Assembly: GCA_964019415.1 (NCBI GenBank)
Contig: OZ025870.1
Coordinates: 2,654,501-2,718,500, forward strand
Reading direction: 5' to 3'
Length of the DNA stretch: 64,000 bases
Source: Ianthella basta
Lineage: Eukaryota > Porifera > Demospongiae > Verongiida > Ianthellidae
The first letter of the stretch is position 1. Every line of letters begins with the position of its first letter. A program made the position numbers and the translations under genes. Positions 55,211 through 64,000 of the stretch are shown here, in pieces. The notes below the pieces were generated by a model that made no database searches, was not told where the DNA came from, and saw nothing but the letters and a program-made list of their open reading frames with translations.

Positions 55211-55526
55211 TTGAACATGGAGTTGACAGTGGTCATAATGTTGAGAGTTGTCACTTTGATCACTGGACAACTGTACGGTGAATCCACCTGGCCAACAACC
55301 ATATAGGAATTGATGAAAATTGCATTTTGGACTGCCTGATCCATTCTACAGAGCACACACAATATCAGCAGATTGTATAGTGTGTAACAGTGTTGTGGTA
55401 ATGGCAATTGGCAATTGTTATTGGCAGTAATTAACTACACTTTTCTCAGTAATTATAAATCAATTTGAATTGAGATATGCTTTTGCTGAAGTAATTGTAA
55501 TGGTAGTCGATGACCTTCATGTAATT

Positions 55527-56268
55527 GCTCAGCCCCGTACACATAAAGTGCCAGGCGATCGACCCGTAGCACCAATCATATGAGAAACAGTGCCCGATCA
55601 GCCCCGTACACATAAAGTGCCAGGTGACCCGTAGCACCAATCACATGATAAACAGTGCCCGATCAGCCCCGCACACATAAAGTGCCAGGCGACCCGTAGC
55701 ACCAATCACATGATAAACAGTGCCCGATCAGTCCCGTACACATAAAGTGCCAGGCGACCCGTAGCACCAATCATATGATAAACAGTGCCCGATCAGCCCG
55801 TACACATAAAGTGCCAGGCGACCTGTAGCACCAATCATATGATAAACAGTGCCCGATCAGCCCCGTACACATAAAGTGCCAGGCGACCCGTAGCACCAAT
55901 CACATGATAAACAGTGCCCGATCAGCCCCGCACACATAAAGTGCCAGGCGACCCGTAGCACCAATCATATGACAAACAGTGTCCGATCAGCCCCGTACAC
56001 ATAAAGTGCCAAGTGACCCGTAGCACCAATCATATGATAAACAGTGCCCGATCAGCCCCGTACACATAAAGTGCCAAGCGACCCGTAGCAATAATCATAT
56101 GATAAACAGTGCCCGATCAGCCCCGTACACATAAAGTGCCAAGCGACCCGTAGCACCAATCATATGATAAACAGTGTCCGATCAGCCCCGTACACATAAA
56201 GCACCAGGCGACCCGTAGCACCAATCATATGATAAACAGTGCCCGATCAGCCCCGTACACATAAAGTA
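55527..56268. repeat. 65-bp satellite, about 11 units
   Basis: Unit about 65 bp, beginning GATCAGCCCCGTACACATAA and continuing AGTGCCAGGCGACCCGTAGC, ACCAATCATATGATAAACAG, TGCCC. Units are highly similar, with scattered C/T changes. It fills the junction between tandem duplicates A and B exactly. It is not a CRISPR array: there are no unique spacers. Confidence 0.93.
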
Positions 56269-58017
56269 CAATTATGCAACCTTGTGACCAAATTGCATGG
56301 GCAAGAACTTTGTGGCTTAGGATTAGGACCCGTTTCACTCGCTACATACGGCTACGGCTACGGGACGGCTACGGGTGTGGACAGAACGGCTACGGGTGTG
56401 GACAGAACGGCTGCGGGACGGCTACGGGTGTGGACAGAACGGCTGCGGCTACGGCTACGGGTGTGGACAGAACGGCTACGGGTACGGGCGTTGTACGGCT
56501 AAGGGAACGGGCGTATTTCGATATACGGCTACGGGAGTAGTACGGGTTCTGGTATGGACGTAGAATGGGCGTACAACGGATACTTTTTTGTACGAAGTAC
56601 CGATGCCAAGTAACTCCTAACACACGCTCCAGGAATTTACATATATAGCTATAATAATATTATAGCGACCCAAGTTAGTTGTTTGTATGGTGATATAGCA
56701 TTGATGGCTCTGGCTATATAGTTAGCCAGCTACTTGCGCCAGGAATGGGAGATTTACTAGCTAGCTAGCAGGCAGGGATAAACACTCATCCTGTGGCTAG
56801 AAGTTCATAATACAATGTAGCAAGTGATATATAAGAAGGTAGCTACATACTTCAACCATACAGAAACATTTTGAACGTGCTTTAGCTGCATGTATTTCGT
56901 ATGGACAACAAAGACACTCACTGCAATGTCGCACTTCAGCCTCAAAATGAGGTCGTAGGTACCCCTTTGGGGTTTTAGAGCTTCACGTGACTACACAGTC
57001 ACTCCATTAATTAATATGCTAATTATATTCATTAGCTTCCACTCGCTATTCATGCATAATTATAACATTATTTGAACACCCCAGTGAACTTCACTGGGGA
57101 ATACGGCATCCCCTGCAAACATTGGGCATCTGGTGCCCCAGTGAACTTCACTGGGGAAAATGGCATCCCCTGCAAACTTTGGTCATATGCTGCCCCGTGA
57201 ACTTCACTGGGGAAAATGGCATCCCCTGCAAACATTGAGCATCTGCTGCCCCGTGAACTTCACTGGGGAAAATGGCATCCCTTGTAAACATTAGGCATCA
57301 GGTGCCCCAGTGAACTTCACCGGGAAAAATTGCATCCCCTGCAAACATTGAGCATCTGCTGCCCCGTGAACTACACCGGGGAAAACAGCATCCCCTGCAA
57401 ACATTGGGCATCTGGTGCCCCAGTGAACTTCACCTAAGAAAACGGAATCCCCTGCAAACATTGGGCATCTGGTGCCCCAGTGAACTTCACTGGGGAAAAT
57501 GGCACCCCTTGCAAACTTTGGGCATATGCTGCCCCGTGAACTTCACTGGGGAAAATGGCATCCCTTGCAAACTTTGGGCATCTCGCGCCCCAGTGAACTT
57601 CACCAGGGAAAACGGCATCCCCTGCAAACTTTGGGCATCTGGCGCCCCAGTGAACTTCACCAGGGAATACGGCATCCCCTGCAAACATTGGGCATCTGAA
57701 TTGAACATGGAGTTGACAGTGGTCATAATGTTGAGAGTTGTCACTTTGATCACTGGACAACTGTACGGTGAATCCACCTGGCCAACAACCATATAGGAAT
57801 TGATGAAAATTGCATTTTGGACTGCCTGATCCATTTCTACAGAGCACACACAATATCAGCAGATTGTATAGTGTGTAACAGTGTTGTGGTAATGGCAATT
57901 GGCAATTGTTATTGGCAGTAATTAATTACACTTTTCTCAGTAATTATAAATCAATTTGAATTGAGATATACTTTTTCTGAAGTAATTGTAATGGTAGTCG
58001 ATTACCTTCATGTAATT
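56269..58017. repeat. Tandem duplication unit B (about 1.75 kb)
   Basis: Near-identical second copy of unit A, offset by about 2.49-2.51 kb. It differs by a reworked GC-rich block (56345-56485), one fewer 57-bp unit (11 at 57075-57698) and isolated substitutions. After 58017 the sequence is unique, not satellite. Confidence 0.9.
57075..57698. repeat. 57-bp tandem array with embedded palindrome, copy B (11 units)
   Basis: Same array as in unit A, lacking the second unit (the variant reading AACTTAACCTAAG). The conserved order of the other variant units shows that the array was duplicated as a block. Confidence 0.92.
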
Positions 58018-58800
58018 GACCCATAATTTTACAATTGTACACAATTACATTTCTTGTCCTTGGTCCCCAAATCCCCTAGACATTTGGAGGCTAAACTCCA
58101 CCAATCTCCCTATACTCTTGCAAACCAATTGGGTGATTGGTTTTGCATAAATTAGCCAATAAATGGAAGCACCCTAATTGGAATACTTGTCAAGCTAATG
58201 CAAGCTCATCCAGAGACTGGCTCAGGAAGATGGATTCCAACTATACACTTTTGCACTGTTATTGACTCAGTGAGCCTGAAACAGTGGTCACGCTGCACCT
58301 GCCAATTTAACGGGGGACCAATAGATTGAAACTTCACACATAGTCAGACACGTATAGTTATGCATGTTAAAAATAATAGTTAAACATTTCGCCAGCTACA
58401 TATACTGTATACAACTGTTGACATGTCGTCAGCTCAGGTTTGCCTTGCGTTATTATAAAATAATACCAACATAATGGTATACTATAGATGATTCTCTTCC
58501 AAATACACATGCTTCAATTTGTTCCTGCATGGCATACAGTAGCTCCCTGCAAGCATGCAATTGCAAGAACGTACACAGTATATATGCATAATTGCTCATC
58601 TAAGGTACAAACTTGCTTTGTACTCTTGGCTCTACACTGCTTGTAAACATAATAATTATTTATCTAGTCAAATAGAAAATGGACTGAACATCATTACTGT
58701 GTGAATATAAGTATTATGCAATAAGACATGTAGCTTGCTATACAGTATAGTGTGATCTGTTGCACTGCACACAGTGAGTCATACAGAACGATTTGTTGAA
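58018..58800. other. No gene recognised; 3' flank of TRPML copy 4
   Basis: AT-rich sequence between tandem unit B and the last exon of copy 4 on the minus strand. Probably contains the 3' untranslated region; no single poly(A) signal stood out. Confidence 0.35.
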
Positions 58801-61800
58801 TCAGTTAGCATCGGCTGCGGAAGGTGGTGCACATGGTCTGGCACCAGCTGTGGAAGGGTGTATTTCAACTTGGGCCACGGAAGGGGGTTGTCCAGGCACT
58901 CCATGGGACTGTATACATAGATGGACAGAGCAGTTTTGGTCTCGCGTAGCCAAATCGCCATTCTGGTCATGCAGAGTCTGTGCATGACCAAAATGGCGGT
59001 CTGGCTTAGTCTTGGCTTAATCTTAGTCTCGGCATAGTCTCATCCCCAACCCACAGCCGGAAGTGGGCTGCGGAAGAGAATAGGTCTGGATATGCTAGTT
59101 TAATTCTCAGACCACTTCCAATTGCAAATTTCTATACATGCACGCAAAATGCATGCACACACCTGCTCCTCCCCTTCCTCCTCTGCCCCCTGTTGCTGTT
59201 CAGTCAGTTGAGTGGTTTTTAGGCCATTTGTAGTTGGGTTGGCTGCTTGGAGCACTAGGTGAGAAGGAGAAAGGAGGAGGTAAAGATACTCAATTAAAGT
59301 GGTGCAAACACTTTGTGTAACATGTTCAGTGCATGAAGTAATCTATGAAGAATGGTTACTATAACATAGCAGCCACTATAATAGGCCATGCGCCTGTTAT
59401 ATATGTAATATGCAAACTCTTCATTTAGTGTATGGCATGCATATACTGTAATGCCGACAAGTTGGAAGCCTATAGGAAGCAGGACAAGTATATACATGTA
59501 TCAGAGTGCTGTTGCTATGTGCAGTGTTGAATGGAGAATGAAGATCATAATTATAACAATACTAAACATTAAGGGACACAACATAAGAACATTCTTATTG
59601 TATTTGATGAATGCGCTACCAGATAGAGCAAAATTGTTTAGATATAATACAGAGAGGCACAGCACAAGTTTGCTGAAATGTTCTGTCTGCTGTTCTAATC
59701 CAGTGCTGCTGTACATCTTAAATATATTTTATTGCCTAGTGTCACCCCTTTACCCAGCCCCTCCTAACCAGCTGCACCTTTATCAATCCTCCTTTTCTGC
59801 AAAGCTTCCCCACCATCAAATGCATACTCATAGAGTGCAGGTTTGCAACGAGACTCCTTGTGCTCCTGCGTGGGGAGAGGAGGCCAAAGGGAGAAGTAGA
59901 AATGTGTGTTAGTCATGAGGGAACGTCACAATTGCACAATTATGGACACAAGTCAAAACACCAATTACTCCTATCTGAGAGACAAAATTAACTTTTTGCA
60001 TAATACAGAGAATCTGATCTACCTTTACTTGGGGATATATAGATATTTTCCATGACATTACAAAAAGGTCTAAACTCTCTTTGACAGTCACGTGGACTAA
60101 TCGCTATACACAGGAGTCCATGAATTCTGCTTACTTATTGGTCAACCTGGCTGTCACACAGTCTACGGAATTTAGTTTATTTTTCCAACATTGTGGAAAA
60201 TTGCTGTAGATGGAGCCACCCGTATTCAATGGGTTTACCTGTTATATGCACATAGTGAATCGGTGCCACAGTAGCACTGGGTAGTACTGCATGGTATATA
60301 GGCTATATATTCTACATGATGAATGTTCAATGGTCTTGCAATGGTTGTACAATGCATTTATAATGAGCAACCAATCAGAATTCAAACGGAAACTGTACAT
60401 ATGATTGCAGTTGCTGAATGGTCTTTAGCTGTGAAGGGAATCAATGTTTGGCAATTGCAGTCCATACTAAGTAAGGTACGTTCATGCTCTCTACCCCTTT
60501 TGGAGCCCACTCTGAGCATTTTCATGCACACAAACTCCTGACTGCTTGTTAGCAGTTTGTACACACTTCATGCAGGATGATACAAGCCATGTGACTGTAT
60601 TGATATCCCCAGGGCTATGATAAAATTGATCTGACATATATATTGTCATGCATTGAGTCATATACCTTTCATTGCAAGAAATGAAAGACAACGCAAGAAA
60701 TTGCATGAAATGCAGAGTACTACAGTACTATAATATATAATTACTAGCCAAAGGTGGGCTTCTGCTATGGCGAGTCGCAGAACAGCAAGTTGGGCCCAGG
60801 CTGATTCGAAGAATCTGCGCTGTTAGCAACGGAGGGTAGCTGCTATAACAACGACCAAGTTTAAATTTGATTGTTGGACGACAGCAAATCAAACCGCCTG
60901 ATAACCAAAAGCCAAGGAGCGATAAATAATAAAATGGCTGTAAGCTGTGAACGAAAAACTTAAAATGGATAGATATCTCTTCAAGAACTGCAAGAACTGC
61001 AAGACGGGCAATTTCAACCTTGGAGGACACTTCTGGAGCCCCACTTTATAATCCCTGAGAGTTTGCTGGCGACCTGTGCAGTAGTTTTTGCCCGAATTGC
61101 AAACAAACAAACAAACAAACTGAATTATATATTTAGATAATTATTATGATATTACATATATAGCACCTCTTGTCAAACAAATGATTGTGCTTCAGAAATA
61201 TTCTGGTGAGGATGTAACATGTGTGTGGGTACTGGGTGATTGGTAGTCATCATATGAGTGCAACCTGCTTGGGTGTGACTGTACGTGGGCTGCTATTAGT
61301 ACAATTCGCTGTATGGCAATATGCCAGACTTATGTATATTTTTTTCTCTTTATGAAATAGCTAGTTTCCTGTTAATCTATAGTGTCCAGCTATGGTGGAG
61401 CTGTTCAAGACCACCTAAGTGGGACAACTGTAGGTGGAGTGAGAAGTGGTTCAGAACATGGTAACATGGACCTCATAATGTGCTTATACACATTGTTCAT
61501 TGCCTTACTAGAGATTTGGCAGCATTTTCCATTATACTATCACAACACTGAAGATAGCATAGGCGATTCATCGACAAACACACGTACAAACACTGAAATT
61601 GTGATCTACTGATTATATATTTAACTTAGGCAAGACCTGTTCACTCACATTCAGTTTCTGGTATGTGTCAAAAATGAGTCCAATTACCATATTGCCCACC
61701 ACATAAATGAAGAAGGCAATGAACAGGTAGAAGTAGATCTTGCTGAAGTACAGAAGAGCTGTGGGTGTCTGTGGCATTTCCCTGAAAGTATTGAACATGT

Positions 61801-61951
61801 CATCACCATTGAATAAGGAGAAAAGGCTCTCTGCTGTAATGGTGGTGTCAGCGAACTGCGGTGCGGGGTAATATATAGTTATAGAAAGGGAATAGGATGG
61901 GACTTACTACATCACTGCTATAATTATATAAGCACATAGACACAGACACGT

Positions 61952-62035
<84 letters not shown>

Positions 62036-64000
62036 AATACACACACACACGCTATATATAATGTGACATTTTATACATACATCTATACTATACGTACCTT
62101 TGGATGATAAGGACCCAGTACTATCCATCCTAGGAGCATGGAGGCAACATAAAGGACACTAGCACAGACAATGAGTCTGATGACACTTGGAAGGGATAGA
62201 CGAAGAGTCACAAAGAGCATCTGGGAGAAGGGAGACATAGAGGGGTGGTTAAAAAGGCTGAATGGGAAGGAGTAAAAATGAGAAGTGAATTTAGGTAAAT
62301 TTGTTCTTTCAAATTAATATTGTACCCATATTTCACGTGCAGTTAATTAGCCTTGATCAAAATTTACAGTTCAGTCTTAACAAGGTGAATACTCTGAACA
62401 GCCAGGACTGCACGCTGAATTACTTAATCACATCGTACATTTAGTGTTTGGAGATAGCTAGATAAAATTATCAGCTATGACATATTATACCCACATCATT
62501 GCGGAATTTATTGTGCAAAGAACATTCTCGAGATATTTGCTGGATTGCTTCCTCTAGAGACTGACTTGTGCGCGCATGTGTGCTTTTAAATACCCTTATT
62601 GTATAGCTATATAGAAAGTCCTAAGAACACCACACCTACAGTATATAACACCATACTTTCAGCACTTTAATTCGCCCTTCACACATTTTGCAACTTTTAA
62701 CCCATGCACCTTTATAGCTATGTATAGCTATAAACATCTTGGTTTTGTTACTCCCATTACTGTCAACCCGGCCTGCCTAGTCCTTCCATCCCACCTTCCT
62801 TCTCTCTTACACTTCCCTCCATCCCTCCAGCCTCCTTATCCACTAAGTACTAGCTAATCACTTACTTTAAAATTCTCAAAGTGGTGTAAGTAGAGCAGCA
62901 ACCCACACCATTGAAAGAACACTCCCAGACCCAGGATGAATGTGGTCCAATAATCAAAGTCAAGTGAGAAGATTACCTGAAAAGAAGAAGGCAGATGGTA
63001 CTTGCACATGACTGTAATATATATAAGCCATGCTGATGGTTTGCTAAATGCATGTACAAAGATAGTAGCCTTTGATGATGGCTATGTACCTACTTTGTAT
63101 GTAAGATTGAATTTCATTGCTGTACCAGCAATAACAAGACCATTGATGCCAATGATGGTCACATTGAACCAGAGGTTCTGCAAAGACATCACATCTCTCA
63201 AGGTTGGTCTGGCAAACCAATCTTTGAATAAGTATTCGCTTCTGAAGAACTCATACGTATCCTGAAGCGGGAGGAGGTAGTAATGGAAGAAGAGGGGGGT
63301 TAGAGGGTGCAATGATGGAGGAAAGAGAGGCTGAGAAGGAATTCAGGATAATTGTGAGGGATTGGGTCTGTATGTGTTTGAGCACATAATTATAGAATAG
63401 GAGAGTTGATAGGATGGGGGAACGGAGAGAAAGGGAGAGGAGAGTGGGAATTGGTTGCTGAATACATATAGGTACAAATGAGACATAGTGAGTTTGATTA
63501 AGCAGTGAGTGGAAGGTTGAGTTGGTGTTTAGGATGTAATGAGGAGAGAGTGGAAGGGAGTGGGCAAGGTAGAGCGATGATTATTATATTAGTTAGCTAT
63601 AGCTACAGATGGAAGAAGCAGGGAAACAGATAGAAACAGAGGAAGGAATGGAAGGTGATGTGGTAGTGAGTGACAGTGTGAGCTGGAGGGTTCCTGCCTC
63701 ACACAGGTCAGTATGCAGTCGCCAAGAATAGACAGAAAGCACAAGATCATGTATATGACAGCTGCTGAGATAACAAATCCGTCCAGTGCTGCAAATTTCA
63801 GTGGCACCTCATCATCTAAAGTAGGTTGAGAGAGAAAGAGATGGAAAGGAGGTTTCTTCTCCTGAAAACTGCAACCACTTAAATCACAGTTAGATTTTAA
63901 ATTTTGCTAAATTTTACTTGCAACGCTCAATGCTACACAAACTTACAGAATCGTGTGTTCTTCTGTGCCCTATTGCAATCAGAAATGTTTGGATTAGCCA
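58801..64000 (-). CDS. TRPML copy 4: mucolipin-like cation channel, 5' part beyond the window
   Basis: Minus-strand exons, 5' to 3': 64000-63947 (last part of the lumenal domain, ISDCNRAQKNTRF, cut by the window edge); 63815-63703 (S2); 63261-63094 (S3, 56 codons, six more than copy 2); 62976-62866 (S4, GVFFQWCGLLLYLHHFENF); 62220-62098 (S5, LPSVIRLIVCAS then GWIVLGPYH); 61855-61649 (pore LFSLFNGDDMF and S6); then candidate tail exons 59865-59778 (CKPALYEYAFDGGEALQKRR), 59254-59163 (Gln/Glu-rich, TEQQQGAEEEGEEQ) and 58908-58801 (Pro/Ala-rich, ends PPSAADAN and TGA). All splice sites are GT-AG and phases agree throughout. The filter NGDDMF is identical to that of vertebrate TRPML1. The tail exons are inferred from phase and splice signals alone. 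Confidence 0.8.
58940..59015. repeat. MITE-like hairpin inside a TRPML copy 4 tail intron
   Basis: AGCCAAATCGCCATTCTGGT and its imperfect complement ACCAAAATGGCGGTCTGGCT form arms of about 28 bp around a 5-10 bp loop. The outer TCTCGCGTAGCCA matches the end of the repeat at 27749. It sits 32 bp upstream of the acceptor of the last tail exon (58908), close to where a branch point would be expected. Confidence 0.65.
59985..61725. repeat. Segmental duplicate, right copy (matches 545-1900)
   Basis: Covers the intron between the S6 exon and the first tail exon of copy 4 and extends into the S6 exon. It aligns with 545-1900 apart from the insertion at 60743-61125. The left boundary lies about 120 bp from the first tail exon. 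Confidence 0.8.
60743..61125. mobile_element. SINE-like insertion absent from the left segmental duplicate
   Basis: This stretch interrupts the alignment with 545-1900 precisely. The left copy reads straight across at about 1300. Its interior resembles the repeat at 10876-11441 (shared GCAACGGAGG, GCTGCTA, ACAACGAC blocks), and it ends in a (CAAA)n tail near 61088-61112. A short AATTA-type duplication may flank it. Tail polarity suggests a plus-strand retroposon. Confidence 0.7.
61952..62033. repeat. (CA)n microsatellite in the copy 4 S5-pore intron
   Basis: About 40 CA units, followed by a shorter run to 62050. It lies between the exons at 61649-61855 and 62098-62220, 48 bp from the S5 exon donor. 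Confidence 0.95.

Larger units (their letters stand above)
53757..55526. repeat. Tandem duplication unit A (about 1.77 kb)
   Basis: Begins CAATTATGCAACCTTGTGAC and ends where the 65-bp satellite starts. Almost the whole unit recurs as unit B at 56269-58017 with very few substitutions. Contents in order: GC-rich TACGGCTACGGG repeat block, unique AT-rich segment, 57-bp palindromic array (12 units), unique segment. The small ORFs inside are in repeat sequence and are not called as genes. Confidence 0.9.

Noticed and set aside
55527-56268. CRISPR-like regular repeat
   Set aside because: The whole 65-bp unit is repeated with no unique spacers, and the sequence is clearly eukaryotic. It is a satellite.
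54914-57898. ORFs of 66-154 codons on both strands in the 57-bp arrays
   Set aside because: The 57-bp period is a multiple of three, so every frame without a stop in the unit stays open. The same protein-like text appears on both strands and shows no domain.

Overview
This window looks like nuclear DNA of an invertebrate animal, most likely a sponge. That is inference: it is AT-rich, has many short GT-AG introns, is full of (CA)n, foldback and MITE-like repeats, and carries a Cys-rich reverse-transcriptase ORF of a kind I associate with sponge and cnidarian genomes. Most long ORFs of the raw translation are microsatellite or repeat artefacts. The real genes are split into exons of 50-210 bp, almost all on the minus strand.

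The backbone is a tandem cluster of mucolipin (TRPML-type TRP channel) genes on the minus strand. Copy 2 (about 3.9-14.1 kb) and copy 3 (about 31.0-41.4 kb, perhaps starting at 45.6 kb) can be followed exon by exon from the N-terminal cytosolic/S1 exon through the lumenal domain, S2, S3, S4, S5, pore and S6 into the C-terminal tail. Copy 4 (58.8 to beyond 64.0 kb) is cut by the window edge. Copy 1 (1823-1899) is only an S6 stump, lying in a 1.4 kb segmental duplicate of copy 4's 3' part. Two further remnants near 28.7-29.8 kb carry in-frame stops and lie in opposite orientations. Exon lengths and intron phases are nearly identical among copies, whereas pore sequence and C-terminal tails diverge.

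Between and inside these genes lie: a 5'-truncated LINE fragment (6.1-6.8 kb); a pogo/Tigger-like MITE, a SINE-like repeat and several foldbacks in channel introns; TTTAAG-rich repeats (16.9-17.5 and 20.0-20.5 kb); a triplicated repeat (23.3-25.1 kb); an element with about 90-bp terminal inverted repeats enclosing a frameshifted RecQ-like helicase fragment (25.4-26.1 kb); and a near-perfect 86-bp-arm hairpin (28.1-28.3 kb).

The 48.9-58.0 kb block is different. It holds an intact 1046-codon reverse-transcriptase ORF, a short ORF whose 5' end is a 39-bp coding minisatellite and whose body may be a BEN-like domain, and a tandem duplication of about 1.75 kb units. Each unit contains a GC-rich repeat and a 57-bp array with an embedded palindrome, and the two units are separated by a 65-bp satellite.

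Taken together, the window is a channel-gene cluster that has expanded by tandem and segmental duplication, with decayed copies left behind. Its introns and intergenic spaces have been filled by foldbacks, MITEs and one potentially active retroelement. No rRNA, tRNA or CRISPR array was seen.
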